This document shows, piece after piece, positions 20,442 to 29,894 of a DNA stretch of 64,000 bases. The DNA comes from Dactylonectria macrodidyma (Eukaryota; Ascomycota; Sordariomycetes; Hypocreales; Nectriaceae): positions 310,001 through 374,000 of the forward strand of contig JAGMUV010000042.1 in assembly GCA_020744425.1 (NCBI GenBank), in the 5' to 3' direction. The stretch's first letter is position 1, and the number at the start of each line of letters is the position of its first letter. The position numbers and the translations under genes are program-made. Under the pieces are notes generated by a model. It was not told the DNA's origin. It was given only the letters and a program-made list of their open reading frames with translations, and did not search any database.

Positions 20442-22286
20442 TCAAGTCAGTACGGATACACCCAGATTTTGACGCAGCGTGAACTGAACACTGACCTCAA
20501 AGCTCTTTTGACATGATTGAAGCTGCTCTCGAGACCCGTACATGATCACGCCGCCCTTTTGTGATTGGAGATGCCTGGCCCAATCTTGCATCACGTTTTC
20601 GACCACGACCTGGAACTGCGAAGATGGCGGCTCGTTCGTCACTTGCGGGTTCTCCATCTCGAACCGCGAAAGCTCAAGGACCTTGGCCATAGACCCGGCG
20701 TGCCAGTGCATCGTCCCCGTCATCAACACAGTCGTCATGGAAAAGGGGGCATGCAGCATCCCCGCAGGCTGGATGAACGTGTCGCCCGGCTGCATGTATA
20801 TCCCGATGCCGTGGCCAGGAACCGTCTCGACGTCGGCCCATGTGGCAAGATGACGCAGCGGCAGCCCTGGCCAGCACAGCCAGAGCTTCTCGCCGACGTC
20901 GTTGAACACGGTGGTGATGACGCCATGGCGATCGATGTGAGGTAGGTGGAACGCTCCTTTGCCCGCCAGTAGCTGGAACACAGTCGACTCGTACAGGTCG
21001 CGGCTGACCGGCTTGCTAGCCTTTCCAGCCTCGAGCCCGAACTGCCGTAGGATGTTGTACTCTTCCGCGTTGGCGAGGCATTTCGGGACAGGGTTTTCCT
21101 TGAAGCCGTGCAGATTGAGGAAGTTGACAGGGGCGTCGTCGATGCCGCTACGCTCGAGGCGGTCCAGCGCGGCTTGAGGCGTCATCGAGGTAGGGTAGCG
21201 AGGGGCGTCCTCGGTGTCCAGCTCGGCGTTGAAGTCGTGGACGTCGATGGTCTTCTTCCCAAGGAGCAGCCGCATGTAGGCATCCAAGCTGAGCCGGTCG
21301 CCGGGGCTCGAGTTGCTCAACACTTGAGGGATCAAGACAGGCAACCGCGGGCTCGCTCGGAAGGCGGCCCTCGCTTCGTCCATGGAGCAGACGACAAACT
21401 TGTCAGTTGGACCGACGATTTGGTCTTGGCTGAGGAGGAGAGAGTAGTCGGCAGCTGTTATCGGGGTGCCCACCGTGACGGACTGCATAAGAGGGCGAAA
21501 GCTCTCCAGGTCACTCGCCAAGCGCCGGCCGGGTTGGGCCTTGGCGGCGAGGTCTTGGACAAGGTCGAGAGACCTCTCTATGGCCGCTTCTGCTGCCGCC
21601 ATGTATGCCTCGATGGCCGTGTTGGTGTCGTTTCGGGGGATCGAGAGTTGACGAGATTCGAGGTCCTGTGGGCTTTCTTGGGGCGTCGAGGGTTGGTAAG
21701 ATTCGAGGGCGCTGTTTCGGGGTGTCGGGGGTTGTTGTAAGGGTTGGCAAGACTGGACAGGGTGGTGGTCTGGTAATGTTGCGTGCCATGAAGAGCTCAA
21801 CTCCCCTTCATCCTCACCAAACAGAGACCAGCCGTCGACATCCTCGCCAACGGGAGACATGCCGTTTCCGTCGTCACCAAAAAGCGACAGGCCGTGTCCC
21901 TCTCCCTCAACCCGAGACGGCCCACTGGACACGGCTTCGCACGCCAGACAGTTCAACAGGTGAGACGCCATCTCGCTGCGAAGAGCAAAGCTCCCACAGG
22001 GACACCTGTCGTGCTGCTTGCGCTCATGACGCCCCAGGGCTTTACTGTTGCAGGAGAAGCTCCCGCAGTGCCGGCATCGCAGCAAGCCCTCGACTGCGAC
22101 GCCGTTGCCTCCCAGCTCTGGGCAGCGGAGGAGGTGTATGTGCAGGTTGCTGGCCGTGCAGGTTGCTGAGCAGCAGGGGCACTGGCGGACGTGAAGCGTC
22201 TTGAGGTGGTTGGCGAAAGCTGTGGCGTGGAACTTGACCAGGCATAACCTGCACGACTTGGGCGGCCGCTCTTTATGTTGGACCAT
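20442..22286 (-). CDS. Zinc-finger protein with C-terminal JmjC-like domain
   Basis: Intronless, 614 residues. The first ~115 residues hold four clustered Cys/His fingers: CRLC...HLKTLH (C12, C15, H28, H32), CPCC...HIHLLRC, CRHC...HERKQH (C71, C74, H87, H92) and CPCG...HLLNC. A linker rich in Ser, Pro and Gln has short repeats around ESYQPSTPQ, then LVQDLAAKA. The C-terminal part, from about residue 425, matches a JmjC/cupin fold. HLPHID supplies the His-x-Asp pair (H450, D452), GEKLWLCWPG follows in the expected place, and GDTFIQPAGMLHAP supplies the distal His (H512). All three iron ligands are present, so an Fe(II)/2-oxoglutarate oxygenase, for example a histone or protein demethylase or hydroxylase, is plausible. 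The target is unknown. The finger-plus-JmjC order suggests chromatin or RNA recruitment. Confidence 0.75.
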   Translation of the reverse strand: MVQHKERPPKSCRLCLVKFHATAFANHLKTLHVRQCPCCSATCTASNLHIHLLRCPELGGNGVAVEGLLRCRHCGSFSCNSKALGRHERKQHDRCPCGSFALRSEMASHLLNCLACEAVSSGPSRVEGEGHGLSLFGDDGNGMSPVGEDVDGWSLFGEDEGELSSSWHATLPDHHPVQSCQPLQQPPTPRNSALESYQPSTPQESPQDLESRQLSIPRNDTNTAIEAYMAAAEAAIERSLDLVQDLAAKAQPGRRLASDLESFRPLMQSVTVGTPITAADYSLLLSQDQIVGPTDKFVVCSMDEARAAFRASPRLPVLIPQVLSNSSPGDRLSLDAYMRLLLGKKTIDVHDFNAELDTEDAPRYPTSMTPQAALDRLERSGIDDAPVNFLNLHGFKENPVPKCLANAEEYNILRQFGLEAGKASKPVSRDLYESTVFQLLAGKGAFHLPHIDRHGVITTVFNDVGEKLWLCWPGLPLRHLATWADVETVPGHGIGIYMQPGDTFIQPAGMLHAPFSMTTVLMTGTMHWHAGSMAKVLELSRFEMENPQVTNEPPSSQFQVVVENVMQDWARHLQSQKGGVIMYGSREQLQSCQKSFEVSVQFTLRQNLGVSVLT

Positions 22287-23445
22287 CCTGCGTAACCTTG
22301 CTCGCCAAAGGGACTTGTTCGTCTTGGAGTTCGGTCTTCAAGCGTCGATTGTACAATGAGGGGGTTCGGGATCGTTGCCTCGAGTGCTATTGAAGTCCAG
22401 CCTCAGCTTCAACATTCGGTAGCGACGGGCTATGGCAAGACACGTACTATTCGGGGGCCCTTCAGAGCCATAACTCACGCCTCGTCTCGACGTTTTCCGG
22501 TGCGTGTCGGTCGCGAAAGATGGCGGGCCATGTTTGCTTTGGTGCTTGGACGGGCTGCGAAGCGAATGCTGAAGCAGCCGCTTTGGTGTAACAATGTCAT
22601 TTCAGAACTTGCCATGGAAGCAAACTGTCTCTGGTTTTTTACGCGACATTACTAGCTAGATGGTTGATGGTGTATTTACTAATTCTAAGGCGTAGTCACT
22701 GGTCCCTGGATGTAGTCACAGATCCCAAATGTAGTCACTAGTCCCTGAATGTATTCACTGGTCCCTGAATGTAGTCACTGGTTCCCAAGCACCCACCATC
22801 AGTCACCACAGGCTTCTACGTCGACTGGAGGCCAATAAACGACAAGTCATCATCGGTAGACGCTAATGCATCGTAAGAGACACTATTGACCTGTTTTCGT
22901 TTTGAGTCGATGGTGTCGTGTGCGAGTGGTATCCGTGGCTGTTAGCATCAGACATTCATCCTGGCTGGGCGGAGACAGACAACCCGTGGCATTTCACCAC
23001 TTGATTGCCAACCGAAATGCAAATAGCACGAAATTTGAACAGATCAAACCTAGCCGTCTATGAGTTGCCAGGGCTTTCTCGGGACAATACAGAAAGTCTG
23101 GTGGGTCAATAAGTTCCCTCCCGTTAGTTGTGGTGGGACAACTGGGGGTGATAACGGAAGACTGACATGTGGCACAGCCTCAAAAGATGCCTTCTGACAT
23201 TTCGGATGATGTTGGGATGTTGTCAGCTTATCCGGAGTAGAGGGTCCAACTCGAACACCAACACAACACACGGCTGAGTGCTGTCCCTTGGTGTCCCGTC
23301 GCGCCAGTTTTTGACTAACTGACATGTCACAAACAGTTGAGGAAAAGTGTCAACTCAACAAGCCACTTGTGTTGCTACAGAGTTACTCCAAAATCCCCAC
23401 ACAAAAGCCAAAGCCAAAGTTCCTAAACTAATAACCAGCCACTTT
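22287..23445. other. Intergenic with minisatellite
   Basis: Holds the promoter of the JmjC-like gene, the minisatellite at 22692-22790 and the 3' flank of the next minus-strand gene. No gene supported. Confidence 0.5.
22692..22790 (+). repeat. Minisatellite array L, five ~20-bp units
   Basis: Five imperfect units, best represented by GTAGTCACTGGTCCCTGAAT, start at 22692, 22712, 22731, 22751 and 22771. The unit is homologous to the reverse complement of the array at 38341-38456 (GTAGTCGCTGGTTCTTGAT), about 16 of 19 positions with a one-base gap. Confidence 0.9.
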
Positions 23446-24187
23446 TCAATCCCCGGATCCAAATATATCCTCGGGCTCGGGAGTCACCCCCATGTTGACG
23501 AGAGCGGCCTCGGCAGCCCTGAGCCGGACGTCCAACACTGCCAGCTTGTTCATGTGGTCTCGCCACTCCAGACCGACGGTTCGGTATTCGGGCTTTGCGC
23601 GGAGTAGAGCGTCCGCCTGGTGATGGGCCAGCTGGGTGTAGATTTGCTGAGGCGTTGCAGCCGAGGCCTGGGATGGATGCGTGTTTAACTGACTCGTGTT
23701 ATGATACTGCTGGGTCGTGGGCGGCTCAGGGGGGAGAGAAGCGGGAACAGAAACGGGAACTGCAGAGTAACGATGAACAACAGACCCTGGAGGGTACACA
23801 GACGTCGACTGCTGCATCATGACCGCTGGCTGCGGCACCATGGCCAGAGAACTCCCATGCCCATGTCCGCTTCCATGCCCAACAGGCAAAGAGGCATCCT
23901 GGGTCCGCGCAGGCGAGACGGCCGGCACGGCGTAGACGAGATGGGCGTAGCCCGGCACTTCGGTAGCTAGCAAAAAGAAAAAAGAAAGAAAAGTAAGCGA
24001 GGGCTGGCTTGAAGAGAAAAATGGCTGGGGGAACAGAGGAAAAGGGGAGGCATGTACCGAACTGGTGATGCTCCGCCATCCATTTCTTGTTCACGGCCGC
24101 GTCGTTGCCGGGATACTTGTCGTCCATTTCTTCATAGTTGTCTGGCGCAATGGTGATGCGAGAGAGATCGCTGAGTGGTTTCGACAT
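23446..24187 (-). CDS. Hypothetical protein, Ser/Pro/Gln-rich
   Basis: Not recognised. Exons 24058-24187 and 23446-23966 give 216 residues; the intron (91 bp) has GTACAT and a polypyrimidine tract before CTAG. ATG 24187 is chosen because the frame upstream is pyrimidine-rich leader. The N-terminus (ITIAPDNYEEMDDKYPGND) is acidic. The middle is low-complexity (GHGSGHGHGSS; PPEPPTTQQYHNTSQ). The last ~60 residues are predicted helical (QIYTQLAHHQADALL; KLAVLDVRLRAAEAAL), perhaps a short coiled coil. There is no signal peptide or membrane span. It is the first gene of the unrecognised block between the two minisatellite arrays. Confidence 0.65.
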
Positions 24188-24663
24188 GGTGAATCTTTTG
24201 TTCGGGCTTGACAAGGTGAGAGAGAGGCGGTAACGAGGGAAAGAAGCCGACAACTGTCCTATTTAAACAAACCAAACGAAAGCCAAGGATTCTTCCTTGT
24301 TCATATTCTTATACCTACGCCCATCGCCGGCTGGACGGAAACCCCAAGCCGACCATGTGCCCACCCGCACAGGTGTGTGATGTTGGCATTGTGCCAACTC
24401 ACTGGCCCCTTGATGGAGCAGACGCCTTTGAACTACTACTACCCACCTACACCTCCGTTACAAGTTACAACACGCCACTCTTGATGCTCCTCTGATCTAA
24501 GAGGTGCCGTCGTTGACCTATTAAACAACGTCCGCTCACTCTGTACACATAGTCTAGAGTCTTGCCACACACACTCCTCTTGGTCACACTCTTCATCTCT
24601 CTCATCACACCTACCAAGATACACTCCAGCCCATCCATCGTCGCTTTTTTCTCTTTGGCCGCA

Positions 24664-25443
24664 ATGGACGCACTCTGGATGGCCATAGAGCCTATGGTCC
24701 GTCTCGTCAGGCCCATCATCAACGCGGACCGGAACTGGACCGCCATCGTCGAGGAAGGTTTCCGCGTTGCCAATATCGACTACTTGAACCTTCACCAGAG
24801 ACTCAACACCCTGTTAGCCTTCTTTCACTTCGTTCCTCTCTTCTGCTCCGTCATTATGCGCTTCCTTGCCTCCATTTCTACGCGCACCTGGATCATGGCT
24901 GCCGTCGCTGCAACCTCGTTCGCAGGGGGAGGCTACACTGCCTTTTACTTTGCCGGCACCGCTCCCCCCTCCAAGTCCTTCGTTACTCTCGCTCCTATGC
25001 CCAATGCTGCCACGGCTAGCGGAGTGGTCGTGCACCTGAGAGGCATCTGTCACATCCACTACCGAATCCACGCCCGCCGCCAAGAGAGCGAGCCAGAGAC
25101 CTTTTTTGAGGTGCTCGGCTTGAACCCCAACGCACCCCCCTTCAACGTGGTTGATGAGTGGGTGAATATCGACCGGCCCCTATACAGAGCCGCTCGTGAC
25201 GCCATCGGTCTCGCGTGGGCCGAGAAGAAGCAGAGGATCCAGCAGGAAAGGCTCGGCTACGGGTCTGAAGAGGACGCCGAGTTGGATATCGTGGCGTGGG
25301 CCCTGCACGGTTCGCGGACGGCGTCCATCTACATGAAGGTGGTGATGCCCAAGATTCACCATATCCACGGGGCAGAACGCCTGGAAGCGCTGGTCAAGGT
25401 GTGCGCTGATCAGTGGAACGATGGTGACAAGGCCGAGTTGTGA
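24664..25443 (+). CDS. Hypothetical two-span membrane protein with J-like C-terminal region
   Basis: Not firmly recognised; 259 residues, no intron. ATG 24664 has a good context (CCGCAATGG). An in-frame ATG at 24562 would add 34 residues but lies in a CT-rich leader-like tract. Two hydrophobic segments sit at about 49-68 and 76-98. The C-terminal half begins ETFFEVLGLNPNAPP, then helical segments, and ends with IVAWALHGSRTASIYMK. This resembles the start (YEVLGL) and the end (A...L...R..Y) of a J-domain, but the HPD tripeptide is absent, so an Hsp70-stimulating role cannot be claimed. It could be a membrane-anchored J-like protein or an unrelated lineage-specific protein. Confidence 0.65.
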   Translation: MDALWMAIEPMVRLVRPIINADRNWTAIVEEGFRVANIDYLNLHQRLNTLLAFFHFVPLFCSVIMRFLASISTRTWIMAAVAATSFAGGGYTAFYFAGTAPPSKSFVTLAPMPNAATASGVVVHLRGICHIHYRIHARRQESEPETFFEVLGLNPNAPPFNVVDEWVNIDRPLYRAARDAIGLAWAEKKQRIQQERLGYGSEEDAELDIVAWALHGSRTASIYMKVVMPKIHHIHGAERLEALVKVCADQWNDGDKAEL

Positions 25444-26155
25444 ACAGGAATGGTCACGTTGCTTAGAAGCTGGACACGTTCCGTCAGGGGGGTATTGATG
25501 GATACACAGGTGTAACTATTTCTGGATAGAGTCTCCATACTACCAAGGGATTTAGAGGGACTCTTGTTGTATCATGGTAATTAGCAGCAACTCGCCTCTT
25601 GACGGGGAGGACAACAGACAACGGTGACTCTTGTCGTGTTGAGACAACCACGTTAGAGCGACACCGATTAGTAACATGCTGGTTATCCTCCTCGGTCAGT
25701 AAATAGATAATATGCAAGCCACAAGGACCTCAATGAAGAGGCTGCTACTACGTCCTCCACTATCGGGCAGCAATCGCCATGCCATGCTGCTCAGCCCCCT
25801 TGTTTCGGCCCAGCACACTAAGAACATGCAGTAAAAGAAACCAGGGTTCGGCCACTCCGGTGCAGGGGTTCTATACCATCTTGGGCGCGGCCATCTGACA
25901 AACAACTAGGCTTATATAAGAGTGACTTTTTCAAGGGGCTGGAGGGACGGGCAATGGAAGAACAAAGGTGACGGTCCAACGTGCTGGTGTATGCATCGTG
26001 TCTTGTCCACGACTTTCCGTCTTGCTCTATTTCTTGAGATGAAATACAGCTATAAGTGAACTGTGTTATCCCGGAATCCTGTTCATCTCACGCATTCTCT
26101 TGATCCTAGACAACCTCTTGATCTCAGGCGTTCTCTTGATCCTTTGAGCCTCGTC
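25444..26155. other. Intergenic, promoter of next gene
   Basis: No gene. TATATAAG at about 25913 is a plausible TATA box. The 26090-26150 leader contains three TCTTGATC direct repeats. Confidence 0.4.
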
Positions 26156-27418
26156 ATGCCTGGACTCAGCCTGGAAGACCGCCGAAAACGGTTCCGACAA
26201 CTCCAAAGGTTCTACGGCGAGCTGAAATCAGGCCGCGACATGATGAAGGACCGCAGGGAACGCGACGAGGCCATAGCAACCATCGTCTCCGATCCCAGAG
26301 TCTTATCCACCGCCAAGCGAGTGGCCCCGTTGGTGGCGAACGGCAAAAGAATCGACGACGACGAGCGATGGCCCCCGCGGTGGGAGACTCGAGGCGCACT
26401 CAAGACTTTCTGGCCCAACTTCCGGAGATGGGCTGCCGAATTCGACACTAAGGAACCCGGAGAAGACGTGGTTGACCAGGTCGGCGGGACCAATTCGCCC
26501 AAGAATCTCAGCCTCAACGAAGTGCACAGCCTCGTTACCAAGACGAACGCAGGCAAAGGAAAGGCCAAGGCTCTTCCTGTCATTGAACCCACTGGTCAGA
26601 GTCAACCGACAGCCGCTTCGAAAGAGGGCCAGCGTGTTGCTTCGAAGCGTCCTCGGTCCAGCTCTTCGCCGGCCAGTAGCCAACCGGGGACTTTGGTGGC
26701 GATGAAGCCTGGTGTTGGGTCTGGATCTAGATCTAGATCTAGATCTGGAATTGCACCTGGATCTGGATCTGGATCTAGACTTGCACCCAGACCTCCACCT
26801 AGACCTAGATTAGGATCTGGATCAGGACTTACACCTGTGTCTGCATCTACACCTAGACCTACAACTGTCGCGCCACTTCAACAAGCTCCCACCATTCCTT
26901 TCAAATCCAGCTTCGCCTCCAAGGCCAGTGGGCATCCTGCCTCTCGGGCTCGCAACGACCTGATGCATAATCCACACCACGGTCCCATGTTCCAGCCTCG
27001 TGCGCCGAAGGGAACCGCTACCATCGAACTCGAGACTCTGTCTTTGAGCGCCGGTGCGAGCGAGACTGGAGCAACTAGACCTTGTTCGGTTTCCCAGGTT
27101 GAATCCTCCTTCGATGTGCCCGTGGTTCTCTCAGTCTCTGCCAACGAGGCAGCTCTCTCTACGAACGAAGCCTCTTCAGCAGCATCTCCGTTCAACACGC
27201 CGCCGCCGAAGCCTGCTCCCACGACCGAGAACGCTGCAACCAATCAAACGACTGGCAACGAATCATCTGCTCCCCAGAACCAGGAACAGACGCCGCCTGG
27301 AACCCTTCAGCCGGTGAGCGACCCGTCGTACGAGACGCTGTGCGCGTTTTACGCTTGGTGGGCCAAGGGCCACAACAGAAGATACCGAGAGGAGCACGGT
27401 TTGCCACAGGAGGAGTGA
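26156..27418 (+). CDS. Hypothetical low-complexity protein
   Basis: Not recognised; 420 residues, no intron. ATG 26156 (CGTCATGCC) is preferred over the in-frame ATG at 26063 because the extra codons come from a direct-repeat leader. A folded N-terminal part of about 110 residues is charged (RRKRFRQLQRFYGELK; ERWPPRWETRGALKTFWPNF). A long Ser/Pro/Arg-rich disordered middle contains SR and GS dipeptide runs encoded by GGATCT/AGATCT hexamers at about 26720-26800. A short conserved-looking end has SYETLCAFYAWWAKGHNRRY. No signal peptide or membrane segment. Basic content and low complexity are compatible with a nuclear protein, but that is only an inference. Confidence 0.65.
   Translation: MPGLSLEDRRKRFRQLQRFYGELKSGRDMMKDRRERDEAIATIVSDPRVLSTAKRVAPLVANGKRIDDDERWPPRWETRGALKTFWPNFRRWAAEFDTKEPGEDVVDQVGGTNSPKNLSLNEVHSLVTKTNAGKGKAKALPVIEPTGQSQPTAASKEGQRVASKRPRSSSSPASSQPGTLVAMKPGVGSGSRSRSRSGIAPGSGSGSRLAPRPPPRPRLGSGSGLTPVSASTPRPTTVAPLQQAPTIPFKSSFASKASGHPASRARNDLMHNPHHGPMFQPRAPKGTATIELETLSLSAGASETGATRPCSVSQVESSFDVPVVLSVSANEAALSTNEASSAASPFNTPPPKPAPTTENAATNQTTGNESSAPQNQEQTPPGTLQPVSDPSYETLCAFYAWWAKGHNRRYREEHGLPQEE
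26720..26800 (+). repeat. GGATCT/AGATCT hexamer repeats inside a coding region
   Basis: Runs of GGATCT and AGATCT encode Gly-Ser and Arg-Ser dipeptides in the hypothetical protein at 26156-27418. Confidence 0.85.
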
Positions 27419-27997
27419 CTTTTTGTCTTTGCTTTGGGAGCTTGGAATGGGCGGTGAATGGATAGAAAGCATGTATCTAGATTTCATAGTGTTTGACTGT
27501 GGAGGGTTTAGACTGGTGGCAAAAGGTGGCTCTCATTTGATTCGCGTTTTTTTTCTCATAGGCAAGCCGTTCATTCTTCCGTACACTTCGCTCGCGGTGT
27601 TTTACAGTCCTAAAGTAACCGGCTCAGACAGAGTTTCCCAGTTGTGTTGACCATCCGAACCCTGTATCAAGAGTGAGACACGTAACTTTTCGGCAACATG
27701 CGTCTGAAACACGGCCGCTTAGCTAGATACTGGCCAGCTGCTAATGTATCACAGCCAAGACGTGGCTGACATGATTTCAGGCGAGGAGACAGACAGTGTG
27801 GCTTGGTTGCAGCCTCAAATTAAAGGGGCATAGGAAACCACCTTTATGCTGAATGTTTCTCGCAAAACACACAAACCCAGAAATTGACTTGATTTGACCA
27901 AACGAATTCTCCAGGTCCCAACCACTCACTCAGAGACAACCTCGCTATCAACCTTTCAGTTCAGGCACAACACTTGTTATTTTTCACACCAAGGAAC
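27419..27997. other. Intergenic, no supported gene
   Basis: 3' flank of one unrecognised gene and promoter of the next. Nothing else was seen. Confidence 0.4.
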
Positions 27998-28966
27998 ATG
28001 AGTTTGAAGCCCGCCTTTGCCGAGGCGGCTCGCCGAAGAGAGGCCAGGGCAAGAGATCGTCGAATGGCTCTGGATGAACAGGCCAATGTCGAAGGGGTGT
28101 CTTCTGCCCAGCTCCCAATGGAACTCGTGGTAGCAAACGTTCATGGCCTCCGCCGAGAGCCTCTCTCGACATGTTCCGAGACACATCCATCCGAGGCTCT
28201 CTCGACTTCTTCAGAGACACATCCATCCGAGGCTCTCTCGACTTCTTCAGAGACATATGCCTCTCAGCGTCTTTGCCGAGTTCCAGACACGTCCAACGCG
28301 GTGCAGCATGTCACGAAACCGGAGTTCGACGACGAGCCCGACTCAAAGGCCCTCGTCCATGCGGCTATCGGCCATCACGTCAGCCAGTACCAGCACAAGC
28401 GCCAACACCAACACCAAGCCGTGCTCTACGACCAGCCAAGCGGCAGCAGCCCCATGGTGTTGATCGATAAGAGCGCCAAGAACGCTACGACCATCAACAA
28501 CAACTACAGTGTCAACTACAATCCACCGAGCGGCCAAGATACTTCGGCAACCCCCGCTCCAAACCACGAAAGCAATACTGCCAGTATTCCAGATCAAACA
28601 GACAATTCTTCCGAGTCGAACCCGGACACGGTCGTGGGAGCAGTGCTATACATGACACACCAGATGATGTTTATCCTCGGTTATATCAAGGCGCTCTTCT
28701 CGAACAAGTTTTTTTTCTATTCCCTCCTTGCCCTTTTTGTCGTCGTTCACTTCATTGATCTCGTGGCTTTCTGCTGGGACTTGGTTCTCGGCAACGGGAA
28801 GCTTGGCGCCTTGATTCGAGCGCAACTCGGCGTGGTGTCGGGTGTCGCTCGGAAACAGCTGGCTTGCCAGTGCCCGCAGCAGCTCCTCGGATCGTCTGCC
28901 CTCCAGCACATCGTCGGAGACGGCAAGCCTCTCCTATCGCCGAGTGGTCCCCACGGCCGAGACTAA
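27998..28966 (+). CDS. Hypothetical membrane protein, upstream frame
   Basis: Not recognised; 322 residues from ATG 27998 (AACATGAGT). A basic N-terminus is followed by a 12-residue tandem repeat (PSEALSTSSETH, two full units plus edges, residues about 55-90), His/Gln-rich and Asn-rich stretches, and two hydrophobic segments at about 212-232 and 237-262 (NKFFFYSLLALFVVVHFIDL). The frame ends at TAA 28964-28966, four bases before the ATG of the next frame, which is shifted by +1. The downstream frame looks like the soluble part one expects after the membrane segment, so both may be one gene joined by an intron that I could not place with good splice signals, or two closely packed genes. Confidence 0.6.
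   Translation: MSLKPAFAEAARRREARARDRRMALDEQANVEGVSSAQLPMELVVANVHGLRREPLSTCSETHPSEALSTSSETHPSEALSTSSETYASQRLCRVPDTSNAVQHVTKPEFDDEPDSKALVHAAIGHHVSQYQHKRQHQHQAVLYDQPSGSSPMVLIDKSAKNATTINNNYSVNYNPPSGQDTSATPAPNHESNTASIPDQTDNSSESNPDTVVGAVLYMTHQMMFILGYIKALFSNKFFFYSLLALFVVVHFIDLVAFCWDLVLGNGKLGALIRAQLGVVSGVARKQLACQCPQQLLGSSALQHIVGDGKPLLSPSGPHGRD
28155..28262 (+). repeat. 36-bp in-frame tandem repeat
   Basis: About two and a half units of a 36-bp sequence containing GAGACACATCCATCCGAGG, encoding a 12-residue Ser/Thr/Glu-rich repeat in the membrane-protein frame. Confidence 0.85.
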
Positions 28967-28970
28967 CATC

Positions 28971-29790
28971 ATGCCGGGAGTCTGGGATCGGTGGTGGCGA
29001 GACGGCCACCAGGACGTGCGGCAGCAAGACTTTGAGGCTTCCAAGAGCTATGCCGAGGCACACGTAGTGTTCAACAGGGAGTTTATCGACAAGATGGAGG
29101 GAAGCGGCAACGCTCAGTACTGGCAACTCATCACGCTTCGAAACGAAATCACGTTTGCCACGGCCGCGTACAAAGAGTCTCTCGCGCGGCCTTGGTGGAA
29201 GTGGTGGGGCGGCTTTGATAGCTCATCCGAGGGCTTCCAGCAACGTCTCTTGTCTATAATAGATTCCATGACCCAAAGACTCTCTGGAGACGGAGAAGCC
29301 ATCAGCGACCTAGTCAGCAAAGAAACCCAAGCTATGGAAATCTGCCAGTCCAAGGCGCAGACTTCGGGGTTTTTGGAGGGACCAGCTTCGGGTGCCCGGA
29401 TTCATGATGACGATTCATCATTGGGCATGATATGCGAGACTCAAAAACGGACAGATCAACGATGGAAGGACATCAATCCCCTGATTAACGAGGTATGTTT
29501 CGTTCACACTCACTCAGTTATTCCCTTTATATAAACTCGAGGAGACAGAAGGCCTCGACTCGTTTTAGCCATCTGTTGTCACTTTTACTGGCCTTGATTC
29601 TTTCTAGAAGCTAACCAGGCAATCTTGTCATTAGTTCATGAACTTTTTAGAGAGCACACGTAAAGGAGTGACGAGTATCCCGCTCCATGTAAATCCCCAA
29701 CAACCATATAAGGACATTGCACGTCTACTTGATAAAGTTATTGAAGAATTAGAGGAATTTACTACGCTCAACAAAGCTGATAAAAAATAA
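28971..29790 (+). CDS. Hypothetical helical protein, downstream frame
   Basis: Not recognised. Exons 28971-29492 and 29635-29790 give 225 residues; the intron (142 bp) has GTATGT, CTAAC and TTAG. The N-terminus MPGVWDRWW and the segment SLARPWWKWWGG are tryptophan-rich. The remainder is helical and charged (LRNEITFATAAYKESL; LLDKVIEELEEF), probably coiled coil. The frame is also open upstream of the ATG to about 28842 with protein-like content (SSETASLSYRRVVPTAE), which supports fusion to the preceding frame. It is convergent with the large minus-strand gene ending 104 bp away. Confidence 0.6.
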
Positions 29791-29894
29791 TTGGCTTTTA
29801 TTCTGTTTCTAGAACATGTCAGTTTAGAATTTGAGTTTTTTTTTGGGTTTTTTAATTAAATATAATAGAGAGACCACAGAACAAGCCAAGTGTT

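Noticed and set aside
20281..20472. 63-codon plus-strand frame with a hydrophobic segment after a CT-rich tract
   Set aside because: Short, overlaps the 3' end of the JmjC-like gene, no family or splice support.
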